Shown here: positions 8,901 through 18,503 of the stretch, in pieces
How the letters are laid out: each line of letters opens with the position of its first letter
Numbering within the stretch: the first letter of the stretch is position 1
NCBI RefSeq assembly: GCF_000313615.1
Contig: NZ_AMZQ01000010.1
Coordinates: 1 to 64,000, forward strand
Direction: 5' to 3'
Source: Campylobacter showae CSUNSWCD
Lineage (GTDB): Bacteria; Campylobacterota; Campylobacteria; Campylobacterales; Campylobacteraceae
DNA length: 64,000 nucleotides
Notes under the pieces: generated by a model
What the model saw: the letters and a program-made list of their open reading frames with translations, nothing else
Told to the model about the DNA's origin: nothing
Databases searched by the model: none
Program-made: the position numbers and the translations under genes

Positions 8901-10004
8901 TTATTGCGTTATCGCGCTTTGCTTCTCTTTATCCTTCGTGTCCACCCAGATATTCGGCACCGCTCCGCCAGGCGTTAAGAATATCTTCGCATCTTTATTT
9001 TCGCGTAACGCCTCGTTAAATTTGGCCTGCGTTTCGATCTGCTTTAAATTTAGCAAATTTTGATCTAGGCTTTTTGCGACCTCTTTGTTTGCGTATGCCT
9101 GTGCGTCGGCTTCGATTTTAGCCGCATCCGCACGACCCTGAGCCTCGATGATAGCGGCTTTTGCCGTACCTTCTGCGAGGGCTGCTTTTTTGAGCGCCTC
9201 TTGATTTGCGCGCTCTACTTCATACTTGGTTCGCTCGGCCTCTTGCTTAGCGATTTGTACGCGCTCGATCTGCTCTTTTACTTTTTCAGGCAGGATGATC
9301 TCGCGAAGCTGCACGGTTAGCAGTTCGACGGGTTTATTTGGCTGCGCGTCGATGTCCTTGCGGATGCCCTCGTCGATAGCCGTAGCTAGATCGTTTCGCT
9401 TCGTCGGAAGCTCCTCTGCGGTGTATTTACCAGCGATACTGCGCACGACGTCGCGTACGACGGGATCTACGATCTTGTTTTCCCAGCTAAGCCCCCAAGC
9501 CGCGATCGTTTGAGGCGCGTTTTCCGGATTTAGGCGGTACTGCACGGTTATGTCGATGCTAACAGGCAAGTTTCTCGCGTCCAAAACGGAGATCGAGTTT
9601 TTGCGGATGATGCCAGCTTGAGCCTGTGCGCCGTACTTTTGCGCCGCCTCGCCCATATCTTCGCCCGATGTGTAGTTGATGAGGCGCACGCGCGTATCGA
9701 CTACGATGACCTTTTGTAAGAACGGGATAAAGAAGTGCAGTCCCGGCTGCATCGGAGACGGGTCGTATTTACCCAAATTTGACTTGATACCCACTTCGCC
9801 CGAGTTTATCGTGACAAAAGGCTGCGTGAGCGCGATCACGGCCACGAGCGCGATGATGACGTAGGCAAAGGCCGAAATTTTACCAAATCCTTTAAAATCA
9901 GGCGTTTTAAAATTTACTTTTGGGCCTTTACTCTCGCCGCCGTTATCGTCTCCGCCGCTAGAGCCGCGTTTTTTATTAAAATAATCATTCAAATCTGCTG
10001 GCAT
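8901..10004 (-). CDS. SPFH/prohibitin-family membrane protein
   Basis: This 367-residue protein has a Gly-rich cytoplasmic N-terminus, one membrane helix (about 46-66, AFAYVIIALVAVIALTQPFV) and a band-7/prohibitin domain (INSGEVGIKSNLGKYDPS ... VDTRVRLINYTSG). A long Ala/Glu/Gln-rich coiled coil (about 250-320: EQIERVQIAKQEAERTKYEV) follows. Family members form rings that organise membrane microdomains and often control the FtsH protease. The gene lies eight bases after ilvE on the same strand, so they share a transcript. The same pairing is known in other campylobacters. The exact partner cannot be read from sequence. Confidence 0.88.
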   Translation of the reverse strand: MPADLNDYFNKKRGSSGGDDNGGESKGPKVNFKTPDFKGFGKISAFAYVIIALVAVIALTQPFVTINSGEVGIKSNLGKYDPSPMQPGLHFFIPFLQKVIVVDTRVRLINYTSGEDMGEAAQKYGAQAQAGIIRKNSISVLDARNLPVSIDITVQYRLNPENAPQTIAAWGLSWENKIVDPVVRDVVRSIAGKYTAEELPTKRNDLATAIDEGIRKDIDAQPNKPVELLTVQLREIILPEKVKEQIERVQIAKQEAERTKYEVERANQEALKKAALAEGTAKAAIIEAQGRADAAKIEADAQAYANKEVAKSLDQNLLNLKQIETQAKFNEALRENKDAKIFLTPGGAVPNIWVDTKDKEKQSAITQ

Positions 10005-10012
10005 TTCGTTCC

Positions 10013-10927
10013 TTAAATGTAAGTTAGCATTGAAGCGTATTTCGGATTGCGTCCGTAAACTACGTCAAAATACGCGTCTTGTAGGCGTTTAGTTACCGCG
10101 CCGCGCTCGCCCGTGCCGATAACGCGGTTGTCGATGTTGCTTATCGGAGTGACCTCAGCCGCCGTACCCGTGAAAAACGCCTCGTCCGCAGTGTATGCGC
10201 GGTCGCGGGTGATGCGCTCTCTGCGCACTTCGATACCTAGATCGCGGGCGATTTTGATGACGGTGTCTTGCGTGATGCTAGCTAGGCTGCTATCGTTTGG
10301 AGGAGTGATGAGCGCGCCGTCTTCCACGATGAAAAAGCACTCGCCCGGTCCCTCGGATATGTAGCCCTCGCTATCAAGCAGCAGCGCCTCGTCGTAGCCC
10401 GCATCTTTGGCTTCGTAGTTAGCCATTTGCGAGCAGAGGTAGTTCGAGCTTGATTTCGCGCGGCTCATTTGACCGCCGACGTTTAGTTTAGCAAAGCTGG
10501 AAATTTTCACGCGGATGCCTTTTTTTAGCCCCTCCTCGCCTAGATACGCACCCCACTCCCATGCCGCGATTGCTGTATTTACGGGAGCTTTTGTGTGGGC
10601 TAGACCCATGATGCCGTAGCCTAGATAAACGATCGGGCGCAGATATACGTTTGATTTAAATTTATTTGCGCGAAGCAGCTCGACCTGTGCGTCTTCGAGC
10701 TCTTTTTGCGTGTATTTGACGTTTAGGATCGTCATTTTGGCTGATTTTAGCAGGCGCGCGGTGTGGTCGCTTAGGCGAAATATCGCTAAGCCCTTATCCG
10801 TCATATAGGCTCTAGTGCCCTCAAATACAGCGTTTGCATAGTGAAGCGAGTGGGTTAAAACGTGGACTTTAGCGTCCTCCCATTTGACTAATTTTCCATC
10901 CATCCAGATAAATTCGGAAGGGTTCAT
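10013..10927 (-). CDS. ilvE: Branched-chain amino-acid aminotransferase
   Basis: This is a pyridoxal-phosphate enzyme of fold type IV, 304 residues. It catalyses the last step of leucine, isoleucine and valine synthesis and the first step of their breakdown. Visible signatures are FIWMDGKLVKWEDAKVHVLT at the start, HYANAVFEGTRAY, the catalytic-lysine stretch GGQMSRAKSSSNYLCS, and the cofactor motif SEGPGECFFIVEDG. The C-terminal FFTGTAAEVTPISNIDNR is also typical of the family. It is the first gene of a two-gene unit with the SPFH protein. Confidence 0.95.
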   Translation of the reverse strand: MNPSEFIWMDGKLVKWEDAKVHVLTHSLHYANAVFEGTRAYMTDKGLAIFRLSDHTARLLKSAKMTILNVKYTQKELEDAQVELLRANKFKSNVYLRPIVYLGYGIMGLAHTKAPVNTAIAAWEWGAYLGEEGLKKGIRVKISSFAKLNVGGQMSRAKSSSNYLCSQMANYEAKDAGYDEALLLDSEGYISEGPGECFFIVEDGALITPPNDSSLASITQDTVIKIARDLGIEVRRERITRDRAYTADEAFFTGTAAEVTPISNIDNRVIGTGERGAVTKRLQDAYFDVVYGRNPKYASMLTYI

Positions 10928-11043
10928 TTGACATCCTTTTTTTATAAAATTTGCTGAGTGTAGCTAAAATTTCTTTAAAATTTTGTAATGTTTAAGATTT
11001 CGGTCTAAAATTTTGAGCTTGCGAGGTAAAATTTACTCCGATT

Positions 11044-11883
11044 TTAGAGCTCATCGGCTACGGTGTCTTCGATATTTTCGGCAAACGGTAGCACGAGCGT
11101 CTTACGAGAGCCAAACGCGTTATGCCACAGAGCTTTTTTGATCGCTTCGTAAGGCGTATCATAAATTTTAGCCAGCTCTTGCAGTAGCTCCTCGGCCTTA
11201 TCGTCGCTTAAATTTTTACGGCGATAAAATAGCATTAACGTCGCGCCGATACCGATAAACTCAAATCCAAATCGCTCGTTCATCATCAAAATAAACGCGT
11301 ACGTCTGCTCAGGTTCAAAATCATCGGCAAAATACCCCTGTATCATCCGCGCAAAGGCGTCCGTACTGCGCTCGCAAGGGCACAGATACACGTCGATATC
11401 CTCGTCAAGAGCGTTATAATCGCGGGTATTTAGGCATTCTAAAGCCTTTAATTTATCGGGATAGTTTAGGCTAAATTTACCGTAAAATTCGCTCACTTCA
11501 GCCTTATACTCGGGATCGTTTAGTATGTCCAGCATCAAACAAAACTCCGCAGCCGGAAAGTCTCGAGCGTCCGGATTTTGCGCGCTATACTCTTCCTCGT
11601 CAAGCATCTCGAAACTAGAGCTTGCGTGCATATTCGTGTATTCGCACTGCGGAGCGTTTTCGATGATAAAAAGCGGCTTAAATCCCGTATGCTGCTCGCA
11701 CAAGCGATTATATGCGATCGTGACGGCGTTCATATTTTGATGAGCGTTAAGGACGCCGTATTTTAGGGTAAAATTCGCCTCTTTCGTGTAGCGCGGATCA
11801 GGCTTTGCAAACCTAAAAGAAATAAGCTTTTCCGGACGACAAACGGTGTAAAAAGCTAGTTTTAATTTCTCAAAAAACGACAT
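11044..11883 (-). CDS. Protein of unknown function, 279 residues
   Basis: I do not recognise this family. The protein looks soluble, acidic and mostly helical, with no signal peptide or membrane segment. The N-terminus is MSFFEKLKLAFYTVCRPEKL. A Cys pair occurs in DVYLCPCERSTDAF, and the C-terminal third has SDDKAEELLQELAKIYDTPY. AT-rich spacers flank it and it has no obvious operon partner. The clean start with a ribosome site (AAAGGAAAAAAT before the ATG) and full-length frame make it a real gene. Confidence 0.7.
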   Translation of the reverse strand: MSFFEKLKLAFYTVCRPEKLISFRFAKPDPRYTKEANFTLKYGVLNAHQNMNAVTIAYNRLCEQHTGFKPLFIIENAPQCEYTNMHASSSFEMLDEEEYSAQNPDARDFPAAEFCLMLDILNDPEYKAEVSEFYGKFSLNYPDKLKALECLNTRDYNALDEDIDVYLCPCERSTDAFARMIQGYFADDFEPEQTYAFILMMNERFGFEFIGIGATLMLFYRRKNLSDDKAEELLQELAKIYDTPYEAIKKALWHNAFGSRKTLVLPFAENIEDTVADEL

Positions 11884-11978
11884 ATTTTTTCCTTTTTAAA
11901 TAATTTAATTATTTAGTTTAAAGGGACAATTTAAATCAAAAACGGCTTAAATCTCAAATTTGACCGCAGACTTTTAAT

Positions 11979-12185
11979 CCAAATTTGACTTCAAATTTTA
12001 AATAAAAAACAATATAGCGAAGCATTTTACTTTTTACTTTACGCTTATGCTCGCAACAAGTATACGAAGCGGAAACTAGCCCGGCAGGATACATATAGTA
12101 GCAACCAAGTTTGGATGATATTTCCTTCCGTTTGCAGTTGCGACCGCAAGCATAAGTATAAGTAAAATACGAGTCGGCAAAACCG
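11979..12185 (-). repeat. Intergenic hairpin element, copy C
   Basis: Read on the minus strand, this starts right after the DUF3737 stop codon. It holds a long imperfect hairpin (arms around 12040-12065 and 12132-12165) with TACTATATGTAT at its tip, then a flank ending GCTTCGC ... AATTTGAAGTCAAATTTGG. Tip and flank match copy B at 23553-23746, and the flank also matches copy A at 19121-19316. Position directly behind a stop codon is shared by all three. Its function is unknown; a mobile miniature element, a terminator family or a structured RNA are possible. Confidence 0.55.
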
Positions 12186-13025
12186 CTATTTTTCTAAAAT
12201 TATCCTAGTAGCAGCCGGATCCACGCACTCCTCGTCCATTATAATTTCGCCTATCTCGCTTGCCCTTATCACGCCCGAGAGCGGATTTTTCACGCTAGCT
12301 ATGCTGCCTAAAATTTCCGCGTCCACGCTTGAGTACTCAAAGGCTAGCGTGGTATCTAGCGTTTGGCAGCCGCGCAGCACGAGATTTTGCACGTAGCAAA
12401 GCCCTTGCAGGCTTTCTATCACGCAGTTTTCAAAGGTCACGTTTTTGCTATTCCACGCGAGGTATTCGCCGCTTATAAAGCTATTTCGCACGGTCACGTT
12501 CTCGCAGTTCCAAAAGGCGTCTTTGCTAAGCAGTTTGCTATCCTCGACGAGCAGGTTTTTACAGCCGTCAAAGCCGTAGTTCCCGTCCAAATTTAGCCCG
12601 TAAACGCGCAGGTTTTCGCAGTTCATCGCAAAATAATCCCCGCGCGCGCAGACGTTTTTTATCTCCACGTCCTCACAGCTCCACAGCGTCTCCTCGGCCT
12701 GGGTCAAATTTACGCTTTCCAGCCTCAAATTTTGGCACCTGCGGAAGGATTTTGGCGCTTGGATTAGCGTATCTTTAAAGCTAACGTCCCGCGCATACCA
12801 GATGCCAGCGCGCGCCATCTGCATCAAAAACCCGTCCTCCACGGTGACGTTTTTGGTGTACCACAGCGGATATTTCCACTCGAAAGTGCAGTTTTTCAGG
12901 CGCAAATTTTGCCCGTGCTTTAGCGGCGACTCGCCTGCTGCAAACCCGCACCGCTCAAACTCCGCGTCCTTTACGCCAAACATCGCGCGCTCGCCGATAA
13001 ATTTTTGCTCGACAAATTTTTGCAT
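12186..13025 (-). CDS. DUF3737 right-handed beta-helix protein
   Basis: This 279-residue protein is built of about ten imperfect repeats of roughly 20 residues, each like 'NCENLRVYGLNLDGNYGFDG'. Regular (N/D)C(E/K)N(L/V) turns stack as in a single-stranded right-handed beta helix. It matches the DUF3737 family. No signal peptide or membrane helix is visible. The function of the family is not known. Aromatic residues (W/Y/F) recur at the same point of each coil, which could form a sugar-binding face. It stands alone on the minus strand, followed by repeat element C. Confidence 0.8.
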   Translation of the reverse strand: MQKFVEQKFIGERAMFGVKDAEFERCGFAAGESPLKHGQNLRLKNCTFEWKYPLWYTKNVTVEDGFLMQMARAGIWYARDVSFKDTLIQAPKSFRRCQNLRLESVNLTQAEETLWSCEDVEIKNVCARGDYFAMNCENLRVYGLNLDGNYGFDGCKNLLVEDSKLLSKDAFWNCENVTVRNSFISGEYLAWNSKNVTFENCVIESLQGLCYVQNLVLRGCQTLDTTLAFEYSSVDAEILGSIASVKNPLSGVIRASEIGEIIMDEECVDPAATRIILEK

Positions 13026-13434
13026 ATTTCGCCTCCGCCGTTTTTTACTTAGATTATATCGGTTTTACGGCAACAGGGGTGTAAATTTGAAAATTCAAAG
13101 CGAAATTTGTGAAGCAAACGTGTAAATTTAAGCAACAGAGAAAATCAAAGCGTTTGGGCATTGCTATTGTCTTTAGGAGTCCTATTTTCCCAAACGCTTG
13201 GCAGGAAAAGGTAAGATTTAGACTAGCGCAAAGGATGGAAACGCAAGCCTAAATTTTACCTTTTTGGCGGTCAAATTTGCCGTATCCACGCGGTGCGAGC
13301 GAGCGTCAAATTTGATCTAAATTTAAAGCTCGCGACCAGTCAAATTTGAGCGGGCAAATTTAACCCGGCCGCAAGCGCAAAATCCAAATTTACCAAAAGC
13401 GACCCGAAGCGCACCGGCCGGGAGCCGCTAAATT
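13026..13434. other. Spacer with two hairpins downstream of assT
   Basis: There is no gene here. One hairpin has 11-base arms (AAGCGTTTGGG at 13148-13158 and its complement at 13189-13199) with a 30-base loop. Next to it, AAAAGGTAAGATTTAG pairs imperfectly with CTAAATTTTACCTTTT around 13207-13263. Both lie downstream of the minus-strand sulfotransferase gene and may act in 3'-end formation or as a small structured RNA. Confidence 0.45.
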
Positions 13435-15282
13435 TTACTTCTCAAACGCCTTTTCTAGGCTAAACGGAAACGCCTGATAGCCCATCGCGTTGGTCATTTT
13501 GATCTCGATTGACGGCTCTTTTGCACCCCATTCAAACTCGTTGATGTGAGGGCTAGGCACGCCGACCGGACGGCCCTTGGCGATGTCAAACTGCATGCCA
13601 GCAACCGCTGAGTAAACCATCACGCTATCAAGGTCGTCTTGATACTGCGCAAGCGATGTGACCGAGCTGTACCACTCGCTGCCGCGCTGCTTGCCGTATT
13701 CCCAGACCTGCTCGACGGTTTTAGCTTTTTCGTCGATTTTATAAACGACCGCGCGGGAGTATTTCATACCCGCCATCGCAGGCTGCTCCATGCCGCGGGT
13801 GTCGCCGTTGTCAAAGACCGTTAGATAGACGACGCCCTTTTTAGACTTACTATCGATGCGGAATGCCGTGTGCTGCGTCCACTGCCAGTCAAATCCGCCC
13901 TTCTCGCTCTCATATCCTGGGCATTTTGAGTATTCGTCCTCGCAGACGATCTTTTTGCCGTCTTTATCTACAGGCTGGAGCAAGTAGCCCTTAAACTGAT
14001 CCTTCCAGCCTTTGTGCGCGCCCATTATCCACTTGATCTTTTTGTCGCGGCCGATCTTGATGACGGCGTCTTGGTGGCGGCTGGAGATGATGATACTATC
14101 ATCAGACGGGTCGTAGTCCACGCTATTTACGTGCGCCCAGTTGCGTCCGGGCCCCGAGCCCACGATGTCGCCCCATTTTTCGCTCAAATCCATCGCGGCT
14201 AGCTCGTCCGAGCTAGCGGTGTGGCCTGCTTTGCTAGCGTCGATGTTTAGGCACACCGCGCCCTGATCGAGCGTTTTTAGCACGATGTCGCGATACGGAT
14301 CTAAAATTTCATATAGCCTAAAATCATCCACGACGTTGCCGTCGCGATCGACCTCGACGATGACGTCGCGCACGGTGCGGACGTTTTTACCGTCGGCGCG
14401 TTTATAGTTAGCATTTGCCGCGCGCAGGAAGTAATGTCCGTTTTGCGCAACGTCCATGGAGTGCGAGAAGTCGTTGTAGCCCGCAGGCAGTTCGCGGTTA
14501 AAAATTTCGCGGCCCATTATGTCGTATTTGGCGTATCTTTGGCCATATCCCCACGTCATCGCGCCATCGTCGTTTTGCTTAAAGCCCATCATGACGCCAG
14601 CGCTAAAGGGCTGTTTGAGGTCGTAAATTTTACTCGGCTCCATATACCAGCGCACTTCGCCTTTGGTGTCTAGCACGAAGTTATTTGGGCTGTAGTTCCA
14701 CTCGATCGCGCCGCCTGCAGGGTTGTTCCACACGACCTTGGTGCCTTTGCCTGTTTTATTTACGAAGTTATTTACGTAGTAGAGGCGGTTTGCAAATTTC
14801 GCGCTCGGAGCCTTCACGACTTCGATTTTATCAAACAGCGCGCCCTTTTGAGACGGCATACCGGAGCTCTCCAAATAAATCGCAGGAGCGTAAATTTTAT
14901 AGGTTTCTTTTATACGCTCGGTTTGTCCCTTGTAAATTTTATCGTACTCGACCTCGACGGTGTTTTGATAGTCAGGGTAAAGTCCAAAAACGGGAATTCC
15001 GCCGTGCGTGCGCAGATGTTTGTCGGCGACTTTATAGCTGATAACTTGACCGCCCGGCTTTGGCACGATGGTGACTTTCGCGTTTGCTAGCGTGTAGCCG
15101 CCGTTTTTGATGACCGCCGTTAGAGGCGCGATGTCGTACGGATTTACGACCACTTCGCCGATCTTGCCAGGGACGGCGTAGTCGATGTGCGCGCCGCTAG
15201 GTCCGCCGATAGCAAGTGCTGCCGTGCTTAGACCGCCGAGTAACGCCACAGCTAGGGCGACTGACGATAGAGTTCTTTTCAT
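13435..15282 (-). CDS. assT: Arylsulfate sulfotransferase (AssT), copy 1
   Basis: This periplasmic enzyme moves sulfate from one phenolic ester to another phenol without PAPS. It has 615 residues with a signal peptide (MKRTLSSVALAVALLGG...ALA). The beta-propeller family's His and Arg motifs are present in order: DFSHSMDVAQNGHY, RNWAHVNSVDYDPSDD, IISSRHQDAVIKIGRD and WQWTQHTAF, where the last His is the likely sulfate-accepting residue. Cys pairs near CEDEYSKCPG suggest a structural disulfide made by DsbA. The gene is divergent from dsbA-dsbI across 241 bases, the arrangement expected for a dedicated oxidative-folding module. A strong ribosome site (AAAGGAG) precedes it. Confidence 0.93.
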   Translation of the reverse strand: MKRTLSSVALAVALLGGLSTAALAIGGPSGAHIDYAVPGKIGEVVVNPYDIAPLTAVIKNGGYTLANAKVTIVPKPGGQVISYKVADKHLRTHGGIPVFGLYPDYQNTVEVEYDKIYKGQTERIKETYKIYAPAIYLESSGMPSQKGALFDKIEVVKAPSAKFANRLYYVNNFVNKTGKGTKVVWNNPAGGAIEWNYSPNNFVLDTKGEVRWYMEPSKIYDLKQPFSAGVMMGFKQNDDGAMTWGYGQRYAKYDIMGREIFNRELPAGYNDFSHSMDVAQNGHYFLRAANANYKRADGKNVRTVRDVIVEVDRDGNVVDDFRLYEILDPYRDIVLKTLDQGAVCLNIDASKAGHTASSDELAAMDLSEKWGDIVGSGPGRNWAHVNSVDYDPSDDSIIISSRHQDAVIKIGRDKKIKWIMGAHKGWKDQFKGYLLQPVDKDGKKIVCEDEYSKCPGYESEKGGFDWQWTQHTAFRIDSKSKKGVVYLTVFDNGDTRGMEQPAMAGMKYSRAVVYKIDEKAKTVEQVWEYGKQRGSEWYSSVTSLAQYQDDLDSVMVYSAVAGMQFDIAKGRPVGVPSPHINEFEWGAKEPSIEIKMTNAMGYQAFPFSLEKAFEK

Positions 15283-15523
15283 CTTTTCTCCTTTATAATG
15301 ATAAATTGTTTCATTGCCGTAATTTTAGTGAATCTTTCTAACGTGAAAATCACGCTATTATTATAAATAGCTTAAATCTAGAAAATAATTCAAATTTTTA
15401 TATTTTCCACTAAAATTTAGCCCAAATTTTACGAATTTAATCTAAAATTTATCTTAGCGTGAGTTTTGCGGCGGCGAGAGGATATAAAATTAACTCAGAC
15501 AAAATCATTTTAAGGAGCACTCC

Positions 15524-16180
15524 ATGAACCTACTTTCTAAATTTAGCAAAGGCTTTCTAGCCGTTGCGATGTTTGGCGCTCTTAGCGCTGCCGCGTTTAC
15601 CGAGGGCGAGGACTACGTCAAGCTAGAAAAACCGCTATCAGTGGAGCAAAACACGCTAGTTAAGATATTTAGCTACGCATGCCCGTTTTGCTACAAATAC
15701 GACAAAACCGTCACACCAAAGGTCGTAGAAAAGGTCGCGGGGCTAAAATACGTGCCGTTTCATCTAAAAACCAAGGGCGAATACGGCGAGCTCGGAAGTA
15801 AAATTCTAGCCGTTTTAGCCGTGATGGACGAGGAAAAAGGCGTGAGTCTGCTAGATGAAAACTCGCTGTTTAAAAAAGCAAAATTTGCCTACTACAAGGC
15901 CTATCACGATCAAAAGCAACGCTGGAGCGACGGCAAGGACGAGGCTGCGTTTTTAAAGACTGGGCTTGATGCGGCCGGCGTCAGCGAAGCGGACTATCAA
16001 AAAAAGCTAGAGGATCCAAAAGTCGCCGAACTGCTTAAAAAATGGGACGAGAGCTACGACGTAGCCAAGATCCAAGGCGTGCCGGCGTTCGTCGTAAACG
16101 GCAAATACCTCATCATGACGAAGTCCATCACCTCCCTAGACGGCATGGCGCAGCTAATCGAAGAGCTGCTCAAAAAATAG
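15524..16180 (+). CDS. dsbA: Periplasmic thiol oxidase DsbA (DsbL-like), copy 1
   Basis: This 218-residue thioredoxin-fold oxidase has a signal peptide and the redox site CPFC (Cys53, Cys56) in SYACPFCYKYDKTVTPK. The cis-Pro loop is IQGVPAFVVNGKY. It forms disulfides in exported proteins. Divergence from assT and co-transcription with a DsbB-family partner resemble the assT-dsbL-dsbI set of uropathogenic E. coli, so AssT is its likely main client. TAAGGAG is well placed before the ATG, and a TATAAA box lies at about 15483. Confidence 0.94.
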   Translation: MNLLSKFSKGFLAVAMFGALSAAAFTEGEDYVKLEKPLSVEQNTLVKIFSYACPFCYKYDKTVTPKVVEKVAGLKYVPFHLKTKGEYGELGSKILAVLAVMDEEKGVSLLDENSLFKKAKFAYYKAYHDQKQRWSDGKDEAAFLKTGLDAAGVSEADYQKKLEDPKVAELLKKWDESYDVAKIQGVPAFVVNGKYLIMTKSITSLDGMAQLIEELLKK

Positions 16181-16189
16181 GGCGCGAGC

Positions 16190-16813
16190 ATGAAATTTGC
16201 GCAAAAGTTAGCGAAATTTGGCGATAGCCGCCTGCCGTGGGCGATCCTCATAGCGGTGAGCGCGGGGCTTGTTATCCTCGCGCACTCGCTGTTTCAAAAC
16301 TACGTCTATATGCCGCCTTGCGAGCAGTGCGTTTATATCCGCTTTGCCTTTTTGTGCATGGCGCTAGGAGGCCTGGTCGCGATCATAAATACTAAAAATT
16401 TACTCCTCGCGCTCGCAGGCTACCTGCTAGCGTTTTGGGGCGCGATCCAGGGCATAATGTATAGCGCCAAACTAATCAAAATCCACGACGCCGTCCACGG
16501 AGACGATCCGTTCGGCGTGCAGGGCTGCTCGACTGAGCCGCACTATCCGTTTGGCTTGCCGCTTGAGCGATGGGCGCCTGATTGGTTCTTGCCTACGGGC
16601 GACTGCGGCTACGATAACCCGATGGTTCCAGACGGCGTCACGCTAGACGGCTTTCAGAAGTATCTCGTCGATCTTTACGAGGACGGCTGGTATCTGATCC
16701 CCTCAAGCAAATTTATGTCGATGGCCGACTGCACGCTGATCGGCTTTGGAGTCTGCTTCGTCGTGCTCGCCGCGATGTTTATTTGCAAAATTTTAACTCT
16801 AAAAAAAGCTTAA
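16190..16813 (+). CDS. dsbI: DsbI/DsbB-like disulfide-generating membrane protein
   Basis: This inner-membrane protein of 207 residues reoxidises DsbA using quinone. It has four to five membrane helices. The first periplasmic redox pair is CEQC (Cys44, Cys47) in MPPCEQCVYIRF. The second pair (Cys113, Cys139) lies in a long loop, GCSTEPHYPFG ... FLPTGDCGYDN, as in DsbI rather than short-loop DsbB. The gene begins nine bases after dsbA and ends at a terminator, so it is an operon partner. Confidence 0.9.
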   Translation: MKFAQKLAKFGDSRLPWAILIAVSAGLVILAHSLFQNYVYMPPCEQCVYIRFAFLCMALGGLVAIINTKNLLLALAGYLLAFWGAIQGIMYSAKLIKIHDAVHGDDPFGVQGCSTEPHYPFGLPLERWAPDWFLPTGDCGYDNPMVPDGVTLDGFQKYLVDLYEDGWYLIPSSKFMSMADCTLIGFGVCFVVLAAMFICKILTLKKA

Positions 16814-16838
16814 ATCGGTCTAAATTTAGACCGATTTT
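16812..16838 (+). terminator. Terminator after dsbI
   Basis: A perfect palindrome, AAATCGGTCTAAA and its complement, overlaps the end of the dsbI stop codon and is followed by TTTTGC. It separates dsbI from the sensor kinase starting 15 bases later. Confidence 0.8.
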
Positions 16839-16852
16839 GCTATACTCGCCGC

Positions 16853-18502
16853 ATGAGAGCCTTACGCGAGCATAATTTTAAAATTTACTTCATCATCATT
16901 TTCGCAAGCCTTTTCGTGGTGCTTTTGGGCATGAAAAACTACGAGGACGCCAAGGCGCAGATCACGGCGCTCGCAGATAAAAACAAGATCGCCGCGAGCG
17001 AAAATATGGTAGGGAATTTCTCACTTTGGCTGGACGAGCGGCTGCACTCGCTGGTGCGCGCAGCTAAATTTATAGAAAACGCGGGCGTCTCGCAAGATAG
17101 CGAAAAGCTGGGCGACTTCATACGACTTTTCAAAGAAAACTCCGCAGAATTTGACGCCTTGCAGTTTTTGCGCGAAGACGGAGAAATTTTCGTGGACGGC
17201 AAGGAGCTAGGTGACGATGAAGCGATGCCAAAGAGCCTTCGCGCGGGGCTTGTATGGTTTGAAGAGACCAAAAGCACGCTCGCACCCACGGTAAATTTTA
17301 TGCAGCGCCATAAAATTTTAGGCGAACCGACGCTAAATTTATGCGTGCCCGTGCTGGACGGCGGCTCGTTTGCGGGGGTGTTTTGCGGCGTGGTGAAACT
17401 GCAAAACATACTAAAAAATATGGAAAAATTTAAGCTCGCGCCCGACTCCTACGCCTTTATCGTTACGCACGGCGGCGAAATTTTAACGCCGATGAAGGAC
17501 GCGGCGCTAAAAAAGCAGATCGAGGATAAATTTAAAGAGCTTTTTTTGCGCGATGAGGACATCACGAGCCTAAATATCGGCTCAAATTTCATCTCCGTCG
17601 CCGAGATCCCCACACTAAACTGGTTCATAGGAGCCGGCACCGATAACGAAAAGGAGCTCGCCGCACTGCTTAACTCCGCGCTAAAAAACGCCCTCATCCT
17701 GCTTTTTGCGTTCGCGGCGCTAGCGCTGGTGGCAAATTTCCTCCACAACTTTATGTATTCGAAAATCAAAAACTTGCAAGACGACTACGAAGCTCTGCTC
17801 AAGCACAAAGCCCGTATGAGTGAGGCGGGCGAGCTAATCAGCGGCATAAATCATCAGTTTATCCAGCCGGTTAATTCGCTAAATTTAATGATCTCAAGCC
17901 TGCTCATGCTGCAAAAAGACGGCAAGCTAGATGCCGCGACGCTAGAGAGTATGCTGCAAAAAGGGCAGGCTGCGACCGTGCTTTTAAGCGACACGATCGA
18001 GATTTTTAGAAATTTTTATAAAAGCAGCGACAGTCCGCAAAAATTTAGCGTGCAACGCTGTATCAAAGACCTACTAAAGCTCATGCACACCGAGCTTAGC
18101 AAAGCAAACGTCACGGTAAGCCTGCGCGAGTTTCAAGACAAAGAGGCCACGCAGCGGATGGGCATCGTGCAGCAAATTTTACTCATCCTCATTCACAACG
18201 CCAAAGACGCGGTCGTGGAGAGATACAAAGACGAGATCGCCAAACGGCAAGTTTTTTTGGATGTCAAATTTGAAAACGGCACGTGCAAGATATCCGTCAC
18301 GGACTACGGCAGCGGCGTGAGCAAGGAGCTTCGGGATAAAATTTTAACCCAACCCAAAACCACTAAAAAGCAAGGAAGCGGCATCGGGCTGTATTTTGGC
18401 AAAAAGCTAGCAAACGAAAAGCTCGCAGGCGATGTCAAGCTACTAAGCGCGGGCGATCCGACGACGTTTGAGCTGAGCTTTGAGATAAATTTAAAGGAAT
18501 AA
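16853..18502 (+). CDS. Membrane sensor histidine kinase
   Basis: This 549-residue kinase has a helix at 11-27, a large periplasmic sensor of Cache type (28-276) and a second helix at 277-300. A dimerisation/phosphoacceptor helix pair follows, with His334 in GINHQFIQPVNSLNL. The catalytic ATPase domain shows HNAKDAV (N box), DYGSGVS (G1) and GSGIGLYFGKKL (G2). The His is followed by Gln rather than the usual Glu (HQ instead of HE), which may alter phosphatase or phosphotransfer activity. The ligand is unknown. Its place between the two sulfotransferase loci makes aryl sulfates or redox stress candidate signals, as inference only. The response regulator starts two bases after its stop. Confidence 0.88.
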   Translation: MRALREHNFKIYFIIIFASLFVVLLGMKNYEDAKAQITALADKNKIAASENMVGNFSLWLDERLHSLVRAAKFIENAGVSQDSEKLGDFIRLFKENSAEFDALQFLREDGEIFVDGKELGDDEAMPKSLRAGLVWFEETKSTLAPTVNFMQRHKILGEPTLNLCVPVLDGGSFAGVFCGVVKLQNILKNMEKFKLAPDSYAFIVTHGGEILTPMKDAALKKQIEDKFKELFLRDEDITSLNIGSNFISVAEIPTLNWFIGAGTDNEKELAALLNSALKNALILLFAFAALALVANFLHNFMYSKIKNLQDDYEALLKHKARMSEAGELISGINHQFIQPVNSLNLMISSLLMLQKDGKLDAATLESMLQKGQAATVLLSDTIEIFRNFYKSSDSPQKFSVQRCIKDLLKLMHTELSKANVTVSLREFQDKEATQRMGIVQQILLILIHNAKDAVVERYKDEIAKRQVFLDVKFENGTCKISVTDYGSGVSKELRDKILTQPKTTKKQGSGIGLYFGKKLANEKLAGDVKLLSAGDPTTFELSFEINLKE

Positions 18503-18503
18503 G

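Noticed and set aside
14685-15041. A 118-codon plus-strand frame
   Set aside because: It is a shadow within assT copy 1, rich in Arg and Ser as such shadows are.
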